64,000 bases of DNA, from the NCBI GenBank assembly GCA_946902985.2, contig OX336389.2:170882704-170946703 (forward strand), read 5' to 3'. The notes below the pieces were generated by a model that was given only the letters and a program-made list of their open reading frames with translations, did no database searches and was not told where the DNA came from. This document shows, in pieces, positions 32,512 through 44,340 of the stretch. Made by a program: the position numbers and the translations under genes. This stretch comes from Meconema thalassinum (lineage: Eukaryota > Arthropoda > Insecta > Orthoptera > Tettigoniidae). Numbering within the stretch: the stretch's first letter is position 1; each line of letters begins with the position of its first letter.

Positions 32512-33081
32512 TAGGGGTCGATGATGCACTGATTTTTCGGTTATGGTACGGTACAAAGGAAATTACCGACCTCGGTTCGAGACGATAAGAAACTCGCTAA
32601 AAAGTTCGGTTCAGTACAAGAGACATAAATAGCGTAGTGATCTGGGGGATCCCTGAAATACCGATTGCGATAAAGGCAATGGGACAAGATTTATCGTCAA
32701 AAGGCAACACAATGGATGTCGGTGTGTATAGCCCGCCTGGCCGGGCTCCGCATAATGTCTATTTAATGTATGCATCAATTGGATTACTCCACACTAAGAG
32801 CGCAAGTTTGAAAGTTAATGGAACATTGTATGAGATTATTAGCTGTACATTTTTTCTGTATTTTAAATAAAAATTGTGCTATTTGGCAAATATTAGGTTT
32901 ACTTTATAATCTTTAGAAGTCATGTGTTACTTTTTTGTTAATGGTTTACAAATTACACTAGTTTAGCGTGTGAAAATCAGCTGAGCTGTACCGAACCGAT
33001 TTTGTACCGAGAACCGAAGTACATTTTTTTTTACCGAACCGAACCGTACTGAACCCAAATTTTCAGTACCGAAGACCCCTA
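32512..33081. mobile_element. hAT-type MITE with 8-bp TSD
   Basis: Both ends start TAGGGGTC as inverted repeats. Flanks are ATTACAAG (32504-32511) and ATCACAAG (33082-33089), an 8-bp duplication with one mismatch. Subterminal CGGTTCGGTAC-like motifs recur near both ends, a known style of hAT transposase binding repeats. 570 bp, non-coding. Confidence 0.75.
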
Positions 33082-33289
33082 ATCACAAGCAGTAATTTTC
33101 GCCCAGACAGTCGTCTAACCAAGTAGCGGTCAATGACTTTGTCTCAACATGGCTTTAGAAGAGTACAGCTCAACTTTTATATTAAACTGAACTAAAAGTA
33201 ATTTATGAACATTCGTAACTCACCACCACACCTTGCACTTGAACACATGTGACTACATCCTCATGTAACGACGCACTGTTTGATACAAT

Positions 33290-33357
33290 ATGGCGGAAAT
33301 TGAAGCCACATCACCAAACAAACGAACATCAAGAGCCTCACGTCATCCGTGACGTCA
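33290..33357 (+). promoter_or_regulatory. YY1-like motif next to a CRE palindrome
   Basis: CAATATGGCGG resembles a YY1 site that often overlaps start codons, and TGACGTCA follows at 33350-33357. The ATG within it opens a 20-codon frame (MAEIEATSPN...) ending in the CRE itself. No good splice donor was seen. Tentative. Confidence 0.2.
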
Positions 33358-33424
33358 TCGACTACTCTAAGAATTTCCCCTTGACACGTATGCTACGTAT
33401 TGCGTTATATACATGATCCGAAAA

Positions 33425-33507
33425 TTAATTCTGGTCGGGGTACACTCAGCCTCATGAGACGGGTTCGATTCGCACCTCAGCCATCCTGGAAGCTGTTTTC
33501 CACTTCT
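33425..33507 (+). mobile_element. SINE family A fragment cut by a LINE
   Basis: Starts AATTCTGGTCGGGGTACACT and runs through GGGTTCGATTCGCACCTCAG to the middle block. It is then replaced by the (ATTC)n end of the LINE at 33505-33822. Confidence 0.65.
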
Positions 33508-33822
33508 TTTTTCATTCATTCATTCATTTATTTGTAATTTGTGGTGTGTCCCCCGGTGGCAAATTGGGTATACATAACAAATACATAATTATACAATACA
33601 ATTCAATAACAGTTAAACTGGAGTATTTACACAAATCGTCACTATTTTCTTAAACACACCTATATGTTTGGGAAAAGGCTCTAAGACTACGGCAGGTAGA
33701 GAGTTCCAGTTATCAATGGCACAGTTAACGAAAGAATATTTACCATAATTTGTACGCTGTGGTCGGCCCTTAACTTTGAAAGGATGATCACTCCTGCTCA
33801 TGTAAGTGGGCTTTCCCATTAG
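33505..33822 (-). pseudogene. CR1/Jockey-type LINE 3' end, sister of 28.5 kb copy
   Basis: The 68-codon minus-strand frame reads KPTYMSRSDHPFKVKGRPQR, TNYGKYSFVNCAIDNWNSLP and AVVLEPFPKHIGVFKK, the intact C-terminus of this LINE group. The 3' end carries (ATTC)n at 33515-33532. Confidence 0.85.
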
Positions 33823-33949
33823 GCGTCAACTACAAAGACATGTAGGCCTACAGACCAGAGAGGAAAAGTAGCTTCTTCCGAGAGATACGCCTTAACTACA
33901 TGTGCATGTTGGCGCCCTTGTACACACTACATCCTGTAATAGGAAGGGT

Positions 33950-34033
33950 GGGAGGGAGAGAGGAAGGAAGGAAGGAAGGAAGGGTGGGAGGAAGGGAGGG
34001 AGGAAGGAACGGTGGGAGGGAGGAAGGAAGGAA
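33950..34033. repeat. GGGA/GGAA purine tract
   Basis: Eighty-odd bases of almost pure purine, mostly GGAA and GGGA units. Confidence 0.9.
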
Positions 34034-34469
34034 AGCTCGCGATCACAAGTCGCGAGATCACCTTCCTTACGTGGATTTCAAGCCACTGGACGTGATATTT
34101 TATCCCTAAAATCGCAGGAGGATTAACTCTCCTGTGGCAGGGAAATGAGATGTCTCCTGATCTTTGGGGTTGGAAACGCAAGCTCGATCATACTTCAGTG
34201 CCTATCACAAACACCGATCCTGTTGTCCCTGAATGCATATTAAACCTCATCTTCTGTCAGTGTACAACCGGTTGTGGGCACAAATGTGGATGTAGAAAAA
34301 CAGGTATCATATAAACTGCCGCCTGCCACTACTGCCATGGAGACTGCTTTAACAGTACACTACCTGTTGAGGAGGATGCCCTAATGGAAGATGAAATCGA
34401 AATCGACATAGTTTGAAATTTCCCATTGAAGCCGAATCATTCAAAATGATTGCGGACTTGAGTATATTG

Positions 34470-34760
34470 TACATTCTTCTTCTTCTTTTCGAATCATCCA
34501 CTTTGGGGCATGTCAGATCAATCACTTCTTAGATGATTGTGCTCTCCTTTTCTCCCAATACTTCTTCCCTCTGTCTGATCTCCTCTTCCTGTCCTCTTCT
34601 GATATCTGTATCGGTTTTCTGGTGTCGACTCTGGCTTGGAACTTCTTAGTGTAGGTAGTCTTAAGTCACGGTTTTGGCTGTACCATTCATTAACATGAGT
34701 TCAGTAATCTGGAGTTCTAGCAGGTCTTTTTCCACTTCCGTAAACCAAATAGGTTTTATC
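34470..34760 (-). pseudogene. Possible LINE RT terminal fragment
   Basis: Minus-strand text ends in a basic stretch (RKRRSDRGKKYWEKRRAQ) and then a (CTT)n-type 3' end at 34468. This resembles the basic C-terminus of some LINE polyproteins. Stops interrupt it upstream. Confidence 0.35.
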
Positions 34761-34989
34761 TTCTTTTGGGAAAGAAGTCAAAGATTTGCTTGGTTATTCG
34801 GTATATGGTTGCACCTGCCTCAGGAGTCTCTTCTAAATGGCTTTCACTCGCTTGGCATGTATTGAGAGAGGTATTCCAAGAGATGAGGGAGGATGCAACT
34901 AGGGGCATAAACTGAGGGAGGTAGGGACAGCGGTACTGCCGGGCGCGGGCGAGGGAGCTAGCTGACATGGTTGGCTAAGCGGTGCCCGT

Positions 34990-36340
34990 GACCTTGCGGG
35001 GAGCACGGAGGAAAGGTAGAATGTAGCGCCAGCTCAATAACAGCTGTGGCGTGAATAATGGAGCAGGGAGAGAGTCTGTACTAATGTTTTATGTTCAACA
35101 ATACAACGTGTATGTGATGGGGTGATACAGAGTTATGTACTGCTCGGGTCTAAGCTCTGTGAACTATCGGGGTGAGGGGAAAGAGCAGGAAAGGGTCAGG
35201 CGATAAGAGAAGGGTCTGTCATCAGCCCGCCGTGATATCTGGTATTCATTTCCATTCCAATACTGCTAACATAGGGCCGTTGCTCAAACCACTGTGGTGT
35301 TACGAATGGGTGAGTGAGTCACCGACCAATGTATTTGGTTCTGTACTATGCACGGACCGAGAAACCTCGTCACTCGTCAACACCACTTCTCATAGTCCAC
35401 GTTGCACATTCCTCTCAGGTTCACGCAGCTTAGACCCGAGCAGTAGGTTTGGCATGGGTAGGTTCTAGGATAGATGTGAAGTATAACTCACCAGTACGAT
35501 GCAGATGTTCTGTGCTGTGGGTTGTGTTGAACTACCGGTGGATCCACCGGCAGAAATTCTGGAAGCAACTGTCCCGGAGGCATTCGTGTCTTCCCTATTT
35601 AAGTGATCACTCTTGTTTGTATTATGTGTCAACGGAATTAGTGATGTAGTCAGCTTGTATCATTTCCTTGTTGGCGTGCAATCCTCTTGTGTTTATAATG
35701 TTGCTTCATGTATCCACTGCTTGTGTACTGGGCTCCTGTGCAGCTTATGGGGTGTAAAAGGGTTTCTAGGGGCGTTACAGCTACAGCTTGCAGCTAATTA
35801 GCTGGGGATGTAACAATATGTGTCCATAGAAACCAATCCTTCTTTTCCTTCTGGTATCTGAAAGACTCTCCGGCTTTACATACAGGGTGTCGTTCCTATA
35901 GAAAACCTGTCTGTTATCTTGGAATTTAGGACCTATGATCTTCCTCAAAATTTTCCGGCCTTACCCCTTCCATCAGCTCGGCAAACTCCTTTTAGGGGTC
36001 TGCTAACCTGAGGGAAGACTTACCAACTGCGACCCCAAGATAGCCTTTACGGAATTGTTGGCTTTCACTCGGCGGTCGATGTTGACGACATGCCTGGTTT
36101 TCCTCCCAGGTGGTAACGAGAGGAAACACGTCGGTTTTCCCACAGGCTGAAAATGGTGGGAAGGCTTACCTGTTGAGGGTCAGTTCCACTGCAGCTGCTT
36201 CGGGGTTAGCGATGGGACTTTAAGTTTAAAATCAGGTTACAATTGAAACAAGAAGTTCCGTTAAGAACTATACAGCCTACTTTTCATGCCAATGATTATT
36301 CTACAGAATATGAACCTATCTAGAATAATGACGAAATTAA
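34990..36340. other. Unassigned interval
   Basis: No coding homology or repeat match within the window was recognised. Composition is balanced. Short frames of 60-98 codons lack recognisable domains. Confidence 0.4.
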
Positions 36341-36342
36341 GT

Positions 36343-36665
36343 TGTTTTTTTTTTTTTTTTCGTGTAGCCTCCTGAGAGGCCGAGTGCAGGTCTTTCTAGT
36401 CGACGCCCGTGGGCGACCTGCGCGTCGGGATGAGAGATGGAAAGGATGAAGATGAATGAAACTGGGCAAGGATGTGGAAGGAAGCGGCCGTGGCCTGTCA
36501 GAAGGTACTGTCCTAGCATTTGCCTGGTGTTGAAAATGGGAAACCACGGAAAACCATTTCAAGGACAGCCGACGGTGGGGCTCGAACCCACGCGTCTACC
36601 GAGTCAGTAGAGAGCTTGGCCCCTTGACCTAACGCGGAGCTTTAGTCCGCGTAGCCACTACTGTC
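36343..36665 (-). mobile_element. tRNA-headed SINE, family D
   Basis: The 3' end at left is a T18 run (36343-36360), the complement of a poly-A tail. The middle block (GCATTTGCCTGGTGTTGAAA, then GGGAAACCACGGAAAACCAT) is shared with family A. The head at right has B-box complement GGGGCTCGAACCC and ends near CGCGTAGCCACTACTG. Confidence 0.85.
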
Positions 36666-36739
36666 GGTATTAAGTTGGTAATATCGAAATATCTAATTAG
36701 TTCAAAATATACCTGGTATAATGTAGCCTAATAGAGCAC

Positions 36740-37760
36740 TACAGTTGGCAGCCCTGGTGACTGAATATATTCTTAGTTCCATCTCTTAAGGTACAGAATA
36801 CAAAATTTGGTTGAAGTCCAATGGACGTTACTTGCAGTTAGACACTGGATCTATCAGCAAGCGTAAAATCATGTTGCCAACAATATCATGCGTGTGCTGG
36901 TCAGAAATAATCTGAAATATTATGATATCTTGTGCCAATTTTGGATGAAATCCATTTGTTAGTATAGAAGTTACATGTATTTTAAAATTGGACATATCAG
37001 CAGGCATAGAATCATGTTGTCAGCACTGCCTTGTATTAATTACTCCAAATTAATCTAGAATGTCAGGTGCTATACGTGTGCAAAGTATAGAGCTGTTGGC
37101 TTGCATACTTTCTGATATATTGATATTAGGGTAAAAATATAGACAGCATTTATTAACAGTTGGCAGCCCTGATTGCACTGAAGAATACTTATAGTCATAT
37201 CTGATATGTTACACATAGCACATGCGAAATTTGGATGAAATCCTACTGATAGTATAGAAGTTACATGTATTTAAAAATTGGCCCTATCAGCAGGCTTAGA
37301 ATCATGTTGGTAGAACTGACGTATATAAGTTACTCCAAAATTAATCAAACATGTCAGGTACTATACGTGTGCATAGTTTAAAGCTGTCGGCTTGCACACA
37401 TTCTGATATATTGGTATTTGGATAAAAAAATAGAGAGAGCAATTATTAACATTTGGCAGCCCTGGTGGCTCTTAAGAATACGCTCAGTCATATCTGTTTA
37501 TGTACAGATATTACATACAAAATTTGGTTGAAATCCAGTTGATAGTGTAGAAGTTATATGCATTTAAACATTGGACCTATCAGAAGGCTTAAAATTATTT
37601 TGGCAACACTGTCATGGTTGGCCTCCTGGAAATTAAACTGAAATAGTATTATCTACATGTGTGCCAATTTTGGAATAGCTCCTATGCATACCTTGCAGGA
37701 TATCCAACATGGAGCTCAAATTTCTAGTGCGTTTTTTCAGCAGTTGGTAGCACTGACATC
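36740..37760 (+). repeat. Degenerate tandem repeat, about 290-410 bp period
   Basis: TTGGCAGCCCTGGTG-type text recurs at 36747, 37161 and 37455. GGACCTATCAGCAGGC-type text recurs at 36843, 36990, 37276 and 37573. Each unit also has AAATTTGGTTGAAATCC followed by TAGAAGTTACATG. The whole ends in (CAGA)n, as does the 128-bp array. Confidence 0.75.
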
Positions 37761-37867
37761 ATTTTCAAATATGGACGTGAGCTATTCCGGTGCACATCTT
37801 TACTCATACTAAATTTGGTTTTGATTGCTGCAGCCGTTTAGGAGTTGATAGGGGGGACACACACACA

Positions 37868-37946
37868 GCCAGACAGACAGACAGACAGACAGAAGGACAG
37901 ACAGACAGACAGACAGACATACAGACAGACAGACAGACAGACACAC
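37868..37946. repeat. (CAGA)n microsatellite
   Basis: About 19 CAGA units with two interruptions, preceded by AAATTTGGTTTTGATTGCTG and CAGCCGTTTAGG. Confidence 0.95.
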
Positions 37947-40024
37947 ATTTGCCCGATCTCATAAGACTACTTTTTCCTCATTTTTGCAAAATGTGAAAAG
38001 TAGGCTAAAAATAATGGGTTGTATATTCCAAAATATAAGACAGACATAAAATAGGAATATTAAGATCAGAATACCAAGAACATATCACATTTAAGCACTT
38101 ACGCTCGAGCTTACAATATCACAATCAGTGAATTTGCCCCCCGAGAGGACGGCTTAAGAAAGGTAAATAAACGTCGGAGACACCACGTGGTACGAACCAC
38201 CTTTAACATGAAATGGACCACCCAGATAGTGGAACCATCAGGTACCCATAATTAAATAATTTACAAATTCTAATGCGTCTAACAACACGACGACATCCCT
38301 AGTAATAATACACAAATGTTCGGCCTTGGCGCCACGTGCACGCAAAACCAAGAAACAAACACAGGGCATTAAACAGCAAGGAAATAATTTAATTTAGCGC
38401 GACAGTACAAATGAAATCGAACAGAGCTGACTTACATATGAATGAAATACAACCCCAAGGTTGCGCAATACAAGAGCAATCACAAGTTACACACGGAAGG
38501 AATTCCGTAAAACTAACACACGCATGAACATATCAAGGAAAACGCAAATGGAAAAGACCAAAATAAGATTGAAGTACAAGCTCCACTGAAACGGAGCGGT
38601 GAATAATACACAGCCGCCATGTACGCTGCCTCAAGCAAGACTCCTTTTACAATGGCGGTGGTTAACGGGACCCTATTGTCCACCAACACAAGGCACGCCA
38701 CCCCGGTAAATGGGAATTTCAACCAAATCCCCACAATTTAAACAGAATTACAAAGTTTTACAATAACCAAAAATGAAACGCGCATGAGGCGAAAAGAAGG
38801 AAACCAAAGGAAATGCGTCAGCGAAAGTTACGAACACGTTGACAAAAATATGAGAACGTAAGATGATAAAAAACAAAGAATAAAGGGACCCCTCAAAAAT
38901 GCTAGAAATAAATAAACAAAATGCATGCTGCGCTCAAGTGAATTAAGGAAGCGTGTTAAAAACAAGAATGTAGACCCAACCCAAAAACAGACGCCACGAG
39001 GTTGACACAGCAAGTGGTGAGCGTCGGTGAAGAAGGAGAAAAGCCTCCGCCACCGTAAAATCTGGCCTCCGACGAGGAAAATTGGTAAACCATTTAGATA
39101 TTTGTACAGTGGCCTCACTCTCCAGCGAAACCCAACCGCTCCACTGCGGCCACGATGGAACATACGACGCAAAGAAAAACACGCAGAATAATACACGAAA
39201 CACAAGTTAAAATATGCCGACGGGCAAAACAAATAAATATCACACTTCCCTAAATACACCTAAACACAGCCGCACAACAAATTACATCCAAAAACTAAAG
39301 CCATCCCAGAAGAAGGCTGGCACCTGTTACTTAGTCTCGAGGATCCGAGACCCCGAGCAACCTTATTGGTGAGCAGTCAAGTACAGAAGAGAGGCGTCTG
39401 ACGCCAGACGAGCCTCATATATGAAACACCATGATTTATCACAGAGGGACAGTGGGAGTAACACACGCACACTAAAATCTTCTTGCTTCCTTGAACAATG
39501 CCCATAAGGCAGTGCCGTATTTGCGTCGCGTAGGTTGGTCATACTGGTCGGCCGCTTGGCGATTTTCTTTTGTCGCCTCGTTGCTGACGATACACATCGG
39601 AGTGGCTGATTCGATAATAATCGATACTGGGTAAAGGTGAATTTTGAGGTTATATGGCCACATGTTCACGGCATTTGAGGTTAAGGAATTTAAATGTTCG
39701 AAACAGTGCACTTAAGGTCCGAAGTTATGCCTCGCGCACGTAGACGGCGAGAACAACACGATATTCAGGAATAGTTCATTTATAATGCGTTAACTTGTCC
39801 TGATTTTCAACTGGAGAATATGCCACATATATTTCTTCTTGGAGAAGGTGAGTAAGGAATATTGTTAAAGCAAGCTTCGAACTGGAAGAGCAGTGATACA
39901 GTAGTTAAACTTTGGTAGGGATAGAGCATTTTGAGGTTAGGGTTATCTTCATGTGATTTAATGTGACGTGCTACACGGCACACTTTGATTTCCAATTTTT
40001 TCATTTGCCCTTTTCTCCTCAAGA
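37947..40024. other. Unassigned interval, possible LTR-element leader
   Basis: On the minus strand a TATA-like CATATATGAGGCTCG at about 39420 and TAAGTAACAGGTGCCAGCC near 39330 resemble an LTR promoter and an LTR/leader junction. No second LTR and no gag were found. A 143-codon minus frame at 38828-39259 has no recognisable domain. Confidence 0.3.
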
Positions 40025-40029
40025 CTAGT

Positions 40030-40242
40030 TATACCATACCAAATCATTTTAATATACAGTAATCAATATTTTATTAACACAACTCAACATCGCATCCAAA
40101 TACATTCCAAAGACACTACACTCAAAGCTAACAAAACCAAAACTATGTAAATCGAAACACTGTCTATTTTCTAAATCAAAACACTGTCTATTTTCTACAG
40201 GAATTAGATTGCTCGAAAGAGCTTTAGTTCACTTTCTCCACA
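40030..40242 (-). repeat. BEL/Pao 3' LTR (old element)
   Basis: In element orientation it starts TGTGGAGAAAGTGAACTAAA and ends GGTATGGTATA. It contains a duplicated AAAACACTGTCTATTTTCTA block. Confidence 0.9.
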
Positions 40243-40409
40243 TTCTCCCACCTTGAAAAAGGTAGTTTTGCAACACACACTCATAAACTGAAGTAAACAT
40301 TCCAAAATTATAGTTGAACATTGAGCTCAGGAATGTGAACCACTATAAGTCTAGTTTCTTGAGTTGCCTAACAGTTCTACCACAACGAGTCTTGAATTCA
40401 CTCTCCTTT

Positions 40410-41640
40410 TCAGTTACTGCAGGGAATATCTTCATTAAGGACCGGCTCACTTAGTCGGTGTTGTGAAGTGTTGATAGAATCACCTTTGTTAAGACAGTTT
40501 ATCTCTAACGAATAAAGTCGCTGTACTGGACGAAGTAGAATGCCAGTTGCTGTCTTAATTTTAACCAGACGAGTCACACTGTCTCTTCCAGGTAACAGCT
40601 CCACCACTCTTCCTAAGGGCCAGTCGATCCGTTTCTTGTTGTCGCTCTCCGCCAGTACTATGTCTCCTACTTGTATGGATCCCTGTTGCTTTTTGCTCCG
40701 TGATCGGAGAAATCCCAGGTATTCTTTTTTGAAGGGATTTCTCGGGCTCTCCCGAACAGCTTGTAGATAACGCCATCTGTCTTTTAAACTGCTGGTTTGA
40801 ATTTGGTCTAAGTCGGTTACATCATTACCCTCTAGGCTCTGTAGGAACATGGAGGGTCTGAGTGGCTTGAGTTCATCTTCTTCAGAAAGATAATTCAAAG
40901 GTCGGTTGTTCATCAGGTTCTCACAATCGCACAGAAGAGTACACATTTCCTCATAATTTAGGCAAGCTTTACCCAAATTACGGCGAAGCAAATCCTTTAG
41001 AATCTTAATCAACCTTTCCCAGAATCCTCCCCACCAGGCTGCAGTGGGAGGGTTCAGCTTCCATTTAATCTTCAGAAGGCTGCACGTCCTCTCTATTTCA
41101 GTCCAATCCAATTGCTCCATGGTTCTGCGAAGTCCGGTGAAATTCGTCCCATTGTCCGAATACATGGTATTCATGCTTCCTCTTCTTGCCACAAATCGGC
41201 GTAGTGCTTGGATATATGCTACCGTACTAAGTGAAGTGATCAAATCCAGATGTACAGCCCGATAAACTGCACAAGTGAATAGCACAATCCATCCCTTTTC
41301 TCCTCCTCGTAGAAACACAGGGCCGGCCAAGTCTGTGCCCGGGATCTGGAAAACACTCGATGCCTTGATTCGATCCTGTGGGAACGGAGGAAAAGGTACC
41401 TCAAAACCCTTAGCAGAGTTACGACGACAGATCACGCATTTCCGAACAACTGCTGCCACCGTCCTTCTTCCTCTAATTATCCAAACCCTTTGGCGTAACA
41501 AAACAAGCAGTGTGTGCGTCCCAGCATGGCTATGTAATCGATGAAATTGTTCAATCATTCTTTCAACCATCACATGTTTTGATGAAAGTACAACTGGATA
41601 GGTATACTCAGGAGTGTCGTCAGAATAAACGACTCTTCAT
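40410..41640 (-). pseudogene. BEL/Pao integrase with DUF5641
   Basis: The 387-codon frame contains the zinc-binding HRLHSHAGTHTLL and CVICRR. It has the catalytic core with PGTDLAGPVF (D), YSDNGTNFTG (D) and WWGGFWERLIKILKDLLRR (E). The C-terminal DUF5641 (VGDIVLAESDNKKRIDWPLG, ELLPGRDSVTRLVKIKTATG) follows. All three catalytic residues are present. A frame change near 41574-41620 separates it from the preceding linker ending DDEGILRMKSRLF. Confidence 0.9.
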
Positions 41641-42293
41641 GCGTAGAATTCCTTCATCGTCTGTGAACACCTCCAGATTCTTCAATTGTTCTTCTCTCTC
41701 TTCTTCATAAAGCGTTTCATTCTGGATAAGGAAGTACAGATTCTTCTCAGCATTAAGAAACTCTTCGCTATCAATTTTCGTAGATACGTGGTCTCTACGA
41801 TTTCTTTGTTTCAATCTCAAAATCCAAGCAATGGTCCTAACGATTTTGATGTATCCAGAGAACCGTGAACTGAATTGCAGTAAAATCGTTTCCACAACAG
41901 TGTTCTTAGCAGCTACAACTGTTTTCCTCCTTTCCCTGTTGACTTCTTCCAACAATGGTTCAGGACGATTAAATACCCATTCTTCTTCTTTACATTTAAG
42001 CCAAGACGGACCCTCCCACCATCTGGATCTCCAAAGTTGTGTTGGTGAACACCCTCTAGACAGGAGATCTGCTGGATTGAGGCTGCCCGGTATGTGTCTC
42101 CATGAACTAGCCTTACTGTACTGTACTCATGAATTTCCTTTACCCGATTATCTACGAACACCGACCAAAGCCCTTTATTAGCAATCCAAGCCAAGACTAC
42201 TGTTGAATCGGACCAAAACACTGTGTGTATGTCATTCCGGTGTAGGCATCGAAGGCTCAACCGAGACATTCTAACTCCAAGGAGCGCTCCCAT
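41620..42293 (-). pseudogene. BEL/Pao RNase H and IN N-terminal linker, frameshifted
   Basis: Two overlapping frames. 42293-41913 carries RNase H text (MGALLGVRMSRL, IHTVFWSDSTVVLAWIANK, FVDNRVKEIHEYS). 41955-41620 carries the linker (LNAEKNLYFLIQNETLYEEE, LKNLEVFTDDEGILRM). A continuous polyprotein would join them in one frame, so at least one shift lies near 41930. Confidence 0.85.
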
Positions 42294-42368
42294 CAGTTCA
42301 AGGCGGGGTAGTGTCAGTTGTTTGAGAGCGCCACTCTAGATTTAGCCATCAAAAGACTCAGTTTGATC

Positions 42369-44340
42369 TTACCTTCTTCTTCCGTTATCAGCTCTTTTGC
42401 TAGCGTCCACAAATACATGCAAAGTGCTGTTGTCATTCAGGAAAATCCTTCTAGGTATCCGACAGTCATGTAGGTATTGCAACTGCTGAGTCCATCGACA
42501 GAATTCCTCACAAATGTCTCCTGGTAAAACCTCATCCCATCCTATACTTTTCTGCCATGTCTTCTGCAGAATGAGCTTGGGAATCAGAGTTACTGGGGCC
42601 GAAAATCCAATCGGATCAAATACTTTTTGCACGCTGGATAGTACCACTCTTCGGGTTACTAAACCTGTAGTCGGGCTGAAGTTACATCCAAGTTCATCTA
42701 CGTCGCAATACCAACGAAGTCCTAAGACATTCTCAGATTTACCAACACCACAATCAAAGGAATTCACCCATCCCCTCAAATTGAAACCTGCGGATAGCAT
42801 CAATTCTTGTGCCTTTAAAATAAAGGGTCCAATTTCTTCCTTTGAAGCGACTCCAGTAAGACAGTTGTCCACATAAAATGCAGGTTTCATTTTTGTAGCT
42901 ACTTCCTTCAAATGAGTTGGGGGCTCTTCCAGAAGGTTGTTCAGTAGGAAGGGACTGGAACAAACACCAAAAACCACCCGGCAATGTCGAAAAGTGGTAA
43001 TCTTATCATTATCCCACCAGAGAAAACAGAGCATATCCCTGTCTTCAGGATCAATTATAATCTGCAGGAATGCCTTCTCTATATCAGCTATTAGACCTAT
43101 ATGATAGGTTCGAAAATTGGTCAGCACTGATGGAACAAGGTCGATGAGGTTGGGTCCGGGCTCGAGGCAATCATTCAAGGAATGACCATTTCTGTCTTTG
43201 TTGGAAGCATCGAACACCAGCCTTATCTTTGTAGTGCCACCATCTTTCAGCACAGCTCTATGAGGCAAATAATGTGTAGGTCCATCCAAAACCTCGTTTT
43301 CAACACCTTCGATAATCCCTTTGTTTACCCATTCCTGTAACACCTCATCATAATCCTGAAATTTCTGCATCCCTCGTAACTTTCTTGAAGTGTTCAATAA
43401 TCGTTTCTGAGAAATTTCACGATTCGTTTCCAGAGAAGTACAACCATCAATCCAGGGTACTTTGACAATGTAGCGCCCAGATTCCTCTTCTCTCTTCACA
43501 GTCCTATCGAAGAACATCTGAACTTGTTGTTCCCTTTCTTCCTTTTTTATCTGTTCGCCAGGATCTTTAATACCCAAAGTCTCAATTTCCCACAAATCCG
43601 CCACTCTTGTTGATTGAGTTAAAGTAAGTAGAGTGTAAGACGAGGCAGTAGTTGAGGTGATCTCAGAAGAGCCCATAAGTGTCCACCCTAAACAAGTTCT
43701 CACAGCTACTAGACTCTTGTTTACATGTAGAAAGTCTGGCGTGATTATCTGAGCCCACACGTCAGCTCCTAACAATACCTGTATGTCAGTAGGCCTACTG
43801 TTGCCACCATTATCTTGGCCAACATCACTAAGTTCAACTCCCTTGTCCCTCAGTAAATTAAACAAGTCAGCATCAACTAGGGGAGCACCTCCACAGATAC
43901 TATCAGAGCCTAATACTGCAACCTCACATCTGTTTTCCTCGTTCATACCCAGCAAAGTTATTTGATAGGACTCGAAACAAACAGGTGCTGTTTTCCTACC
44001 TCCAAATAATTCTTGACTTAGTGTTACCTTTCCAGTTTGTTCCAACTCTAATTTCTTAGCACAAGACTTCTTTATGTAGCTTCTCTGCGATCCACTATCA
44101 CACAGAACTCTTCGTCTGTGCGTGGATCCACCAACAACTACTCTAGCAACTAAAGTCTGCAGATAGGTCACATGTCCTTTATTACTACCTGCCATCATGC
44201 TAACTGTTTTTGGAACCGAATTACCTTTTGGTTCATCTGAGGCTGTTTTCACACACATCAAAGCGTAATGTTTCCCCTTGCAAAATGGGCACTTCACAAA
44301 CATCTTACACTTAACACTGACATGTCCCGGTCGTAGACAC
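42369..44340 (-). pseudogene. BEL/Pao zinc knuckle, protease and reverse transcriptase
   Basis: A 644-codon frame. It begins with CPFCKGKHYALMC (second knuckle); CFRCLRPGHVSVKC is readable just upstream in the same frame. The protease has RVLCDSGSQRSYIKKS with the catalytic DSG intact. After CLGWTLMG comes RT: LKDGGTTKIRLVFDAS, NLIDLVPSVLTNFRTYHIGL, ADIEKAFLQI (motif A) and FYVDNCLTGV (motif C, YVDN). A frameshift near 44342 separates it from gag, and it stops at 42369 within RNase H (FVDASKRAD). Confidence 0.9.

Noticed and set aside
33900..34126. Gly/Arg/Glu-rich plus-strand frames
   Set aside because: Translation of a GGAA/GGGA purine tract.
37790..37996. Plus-strand frame rich in TDRQTDRQ repeats
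   Set aside because: Translation of a (CAGA)n microsatellite.
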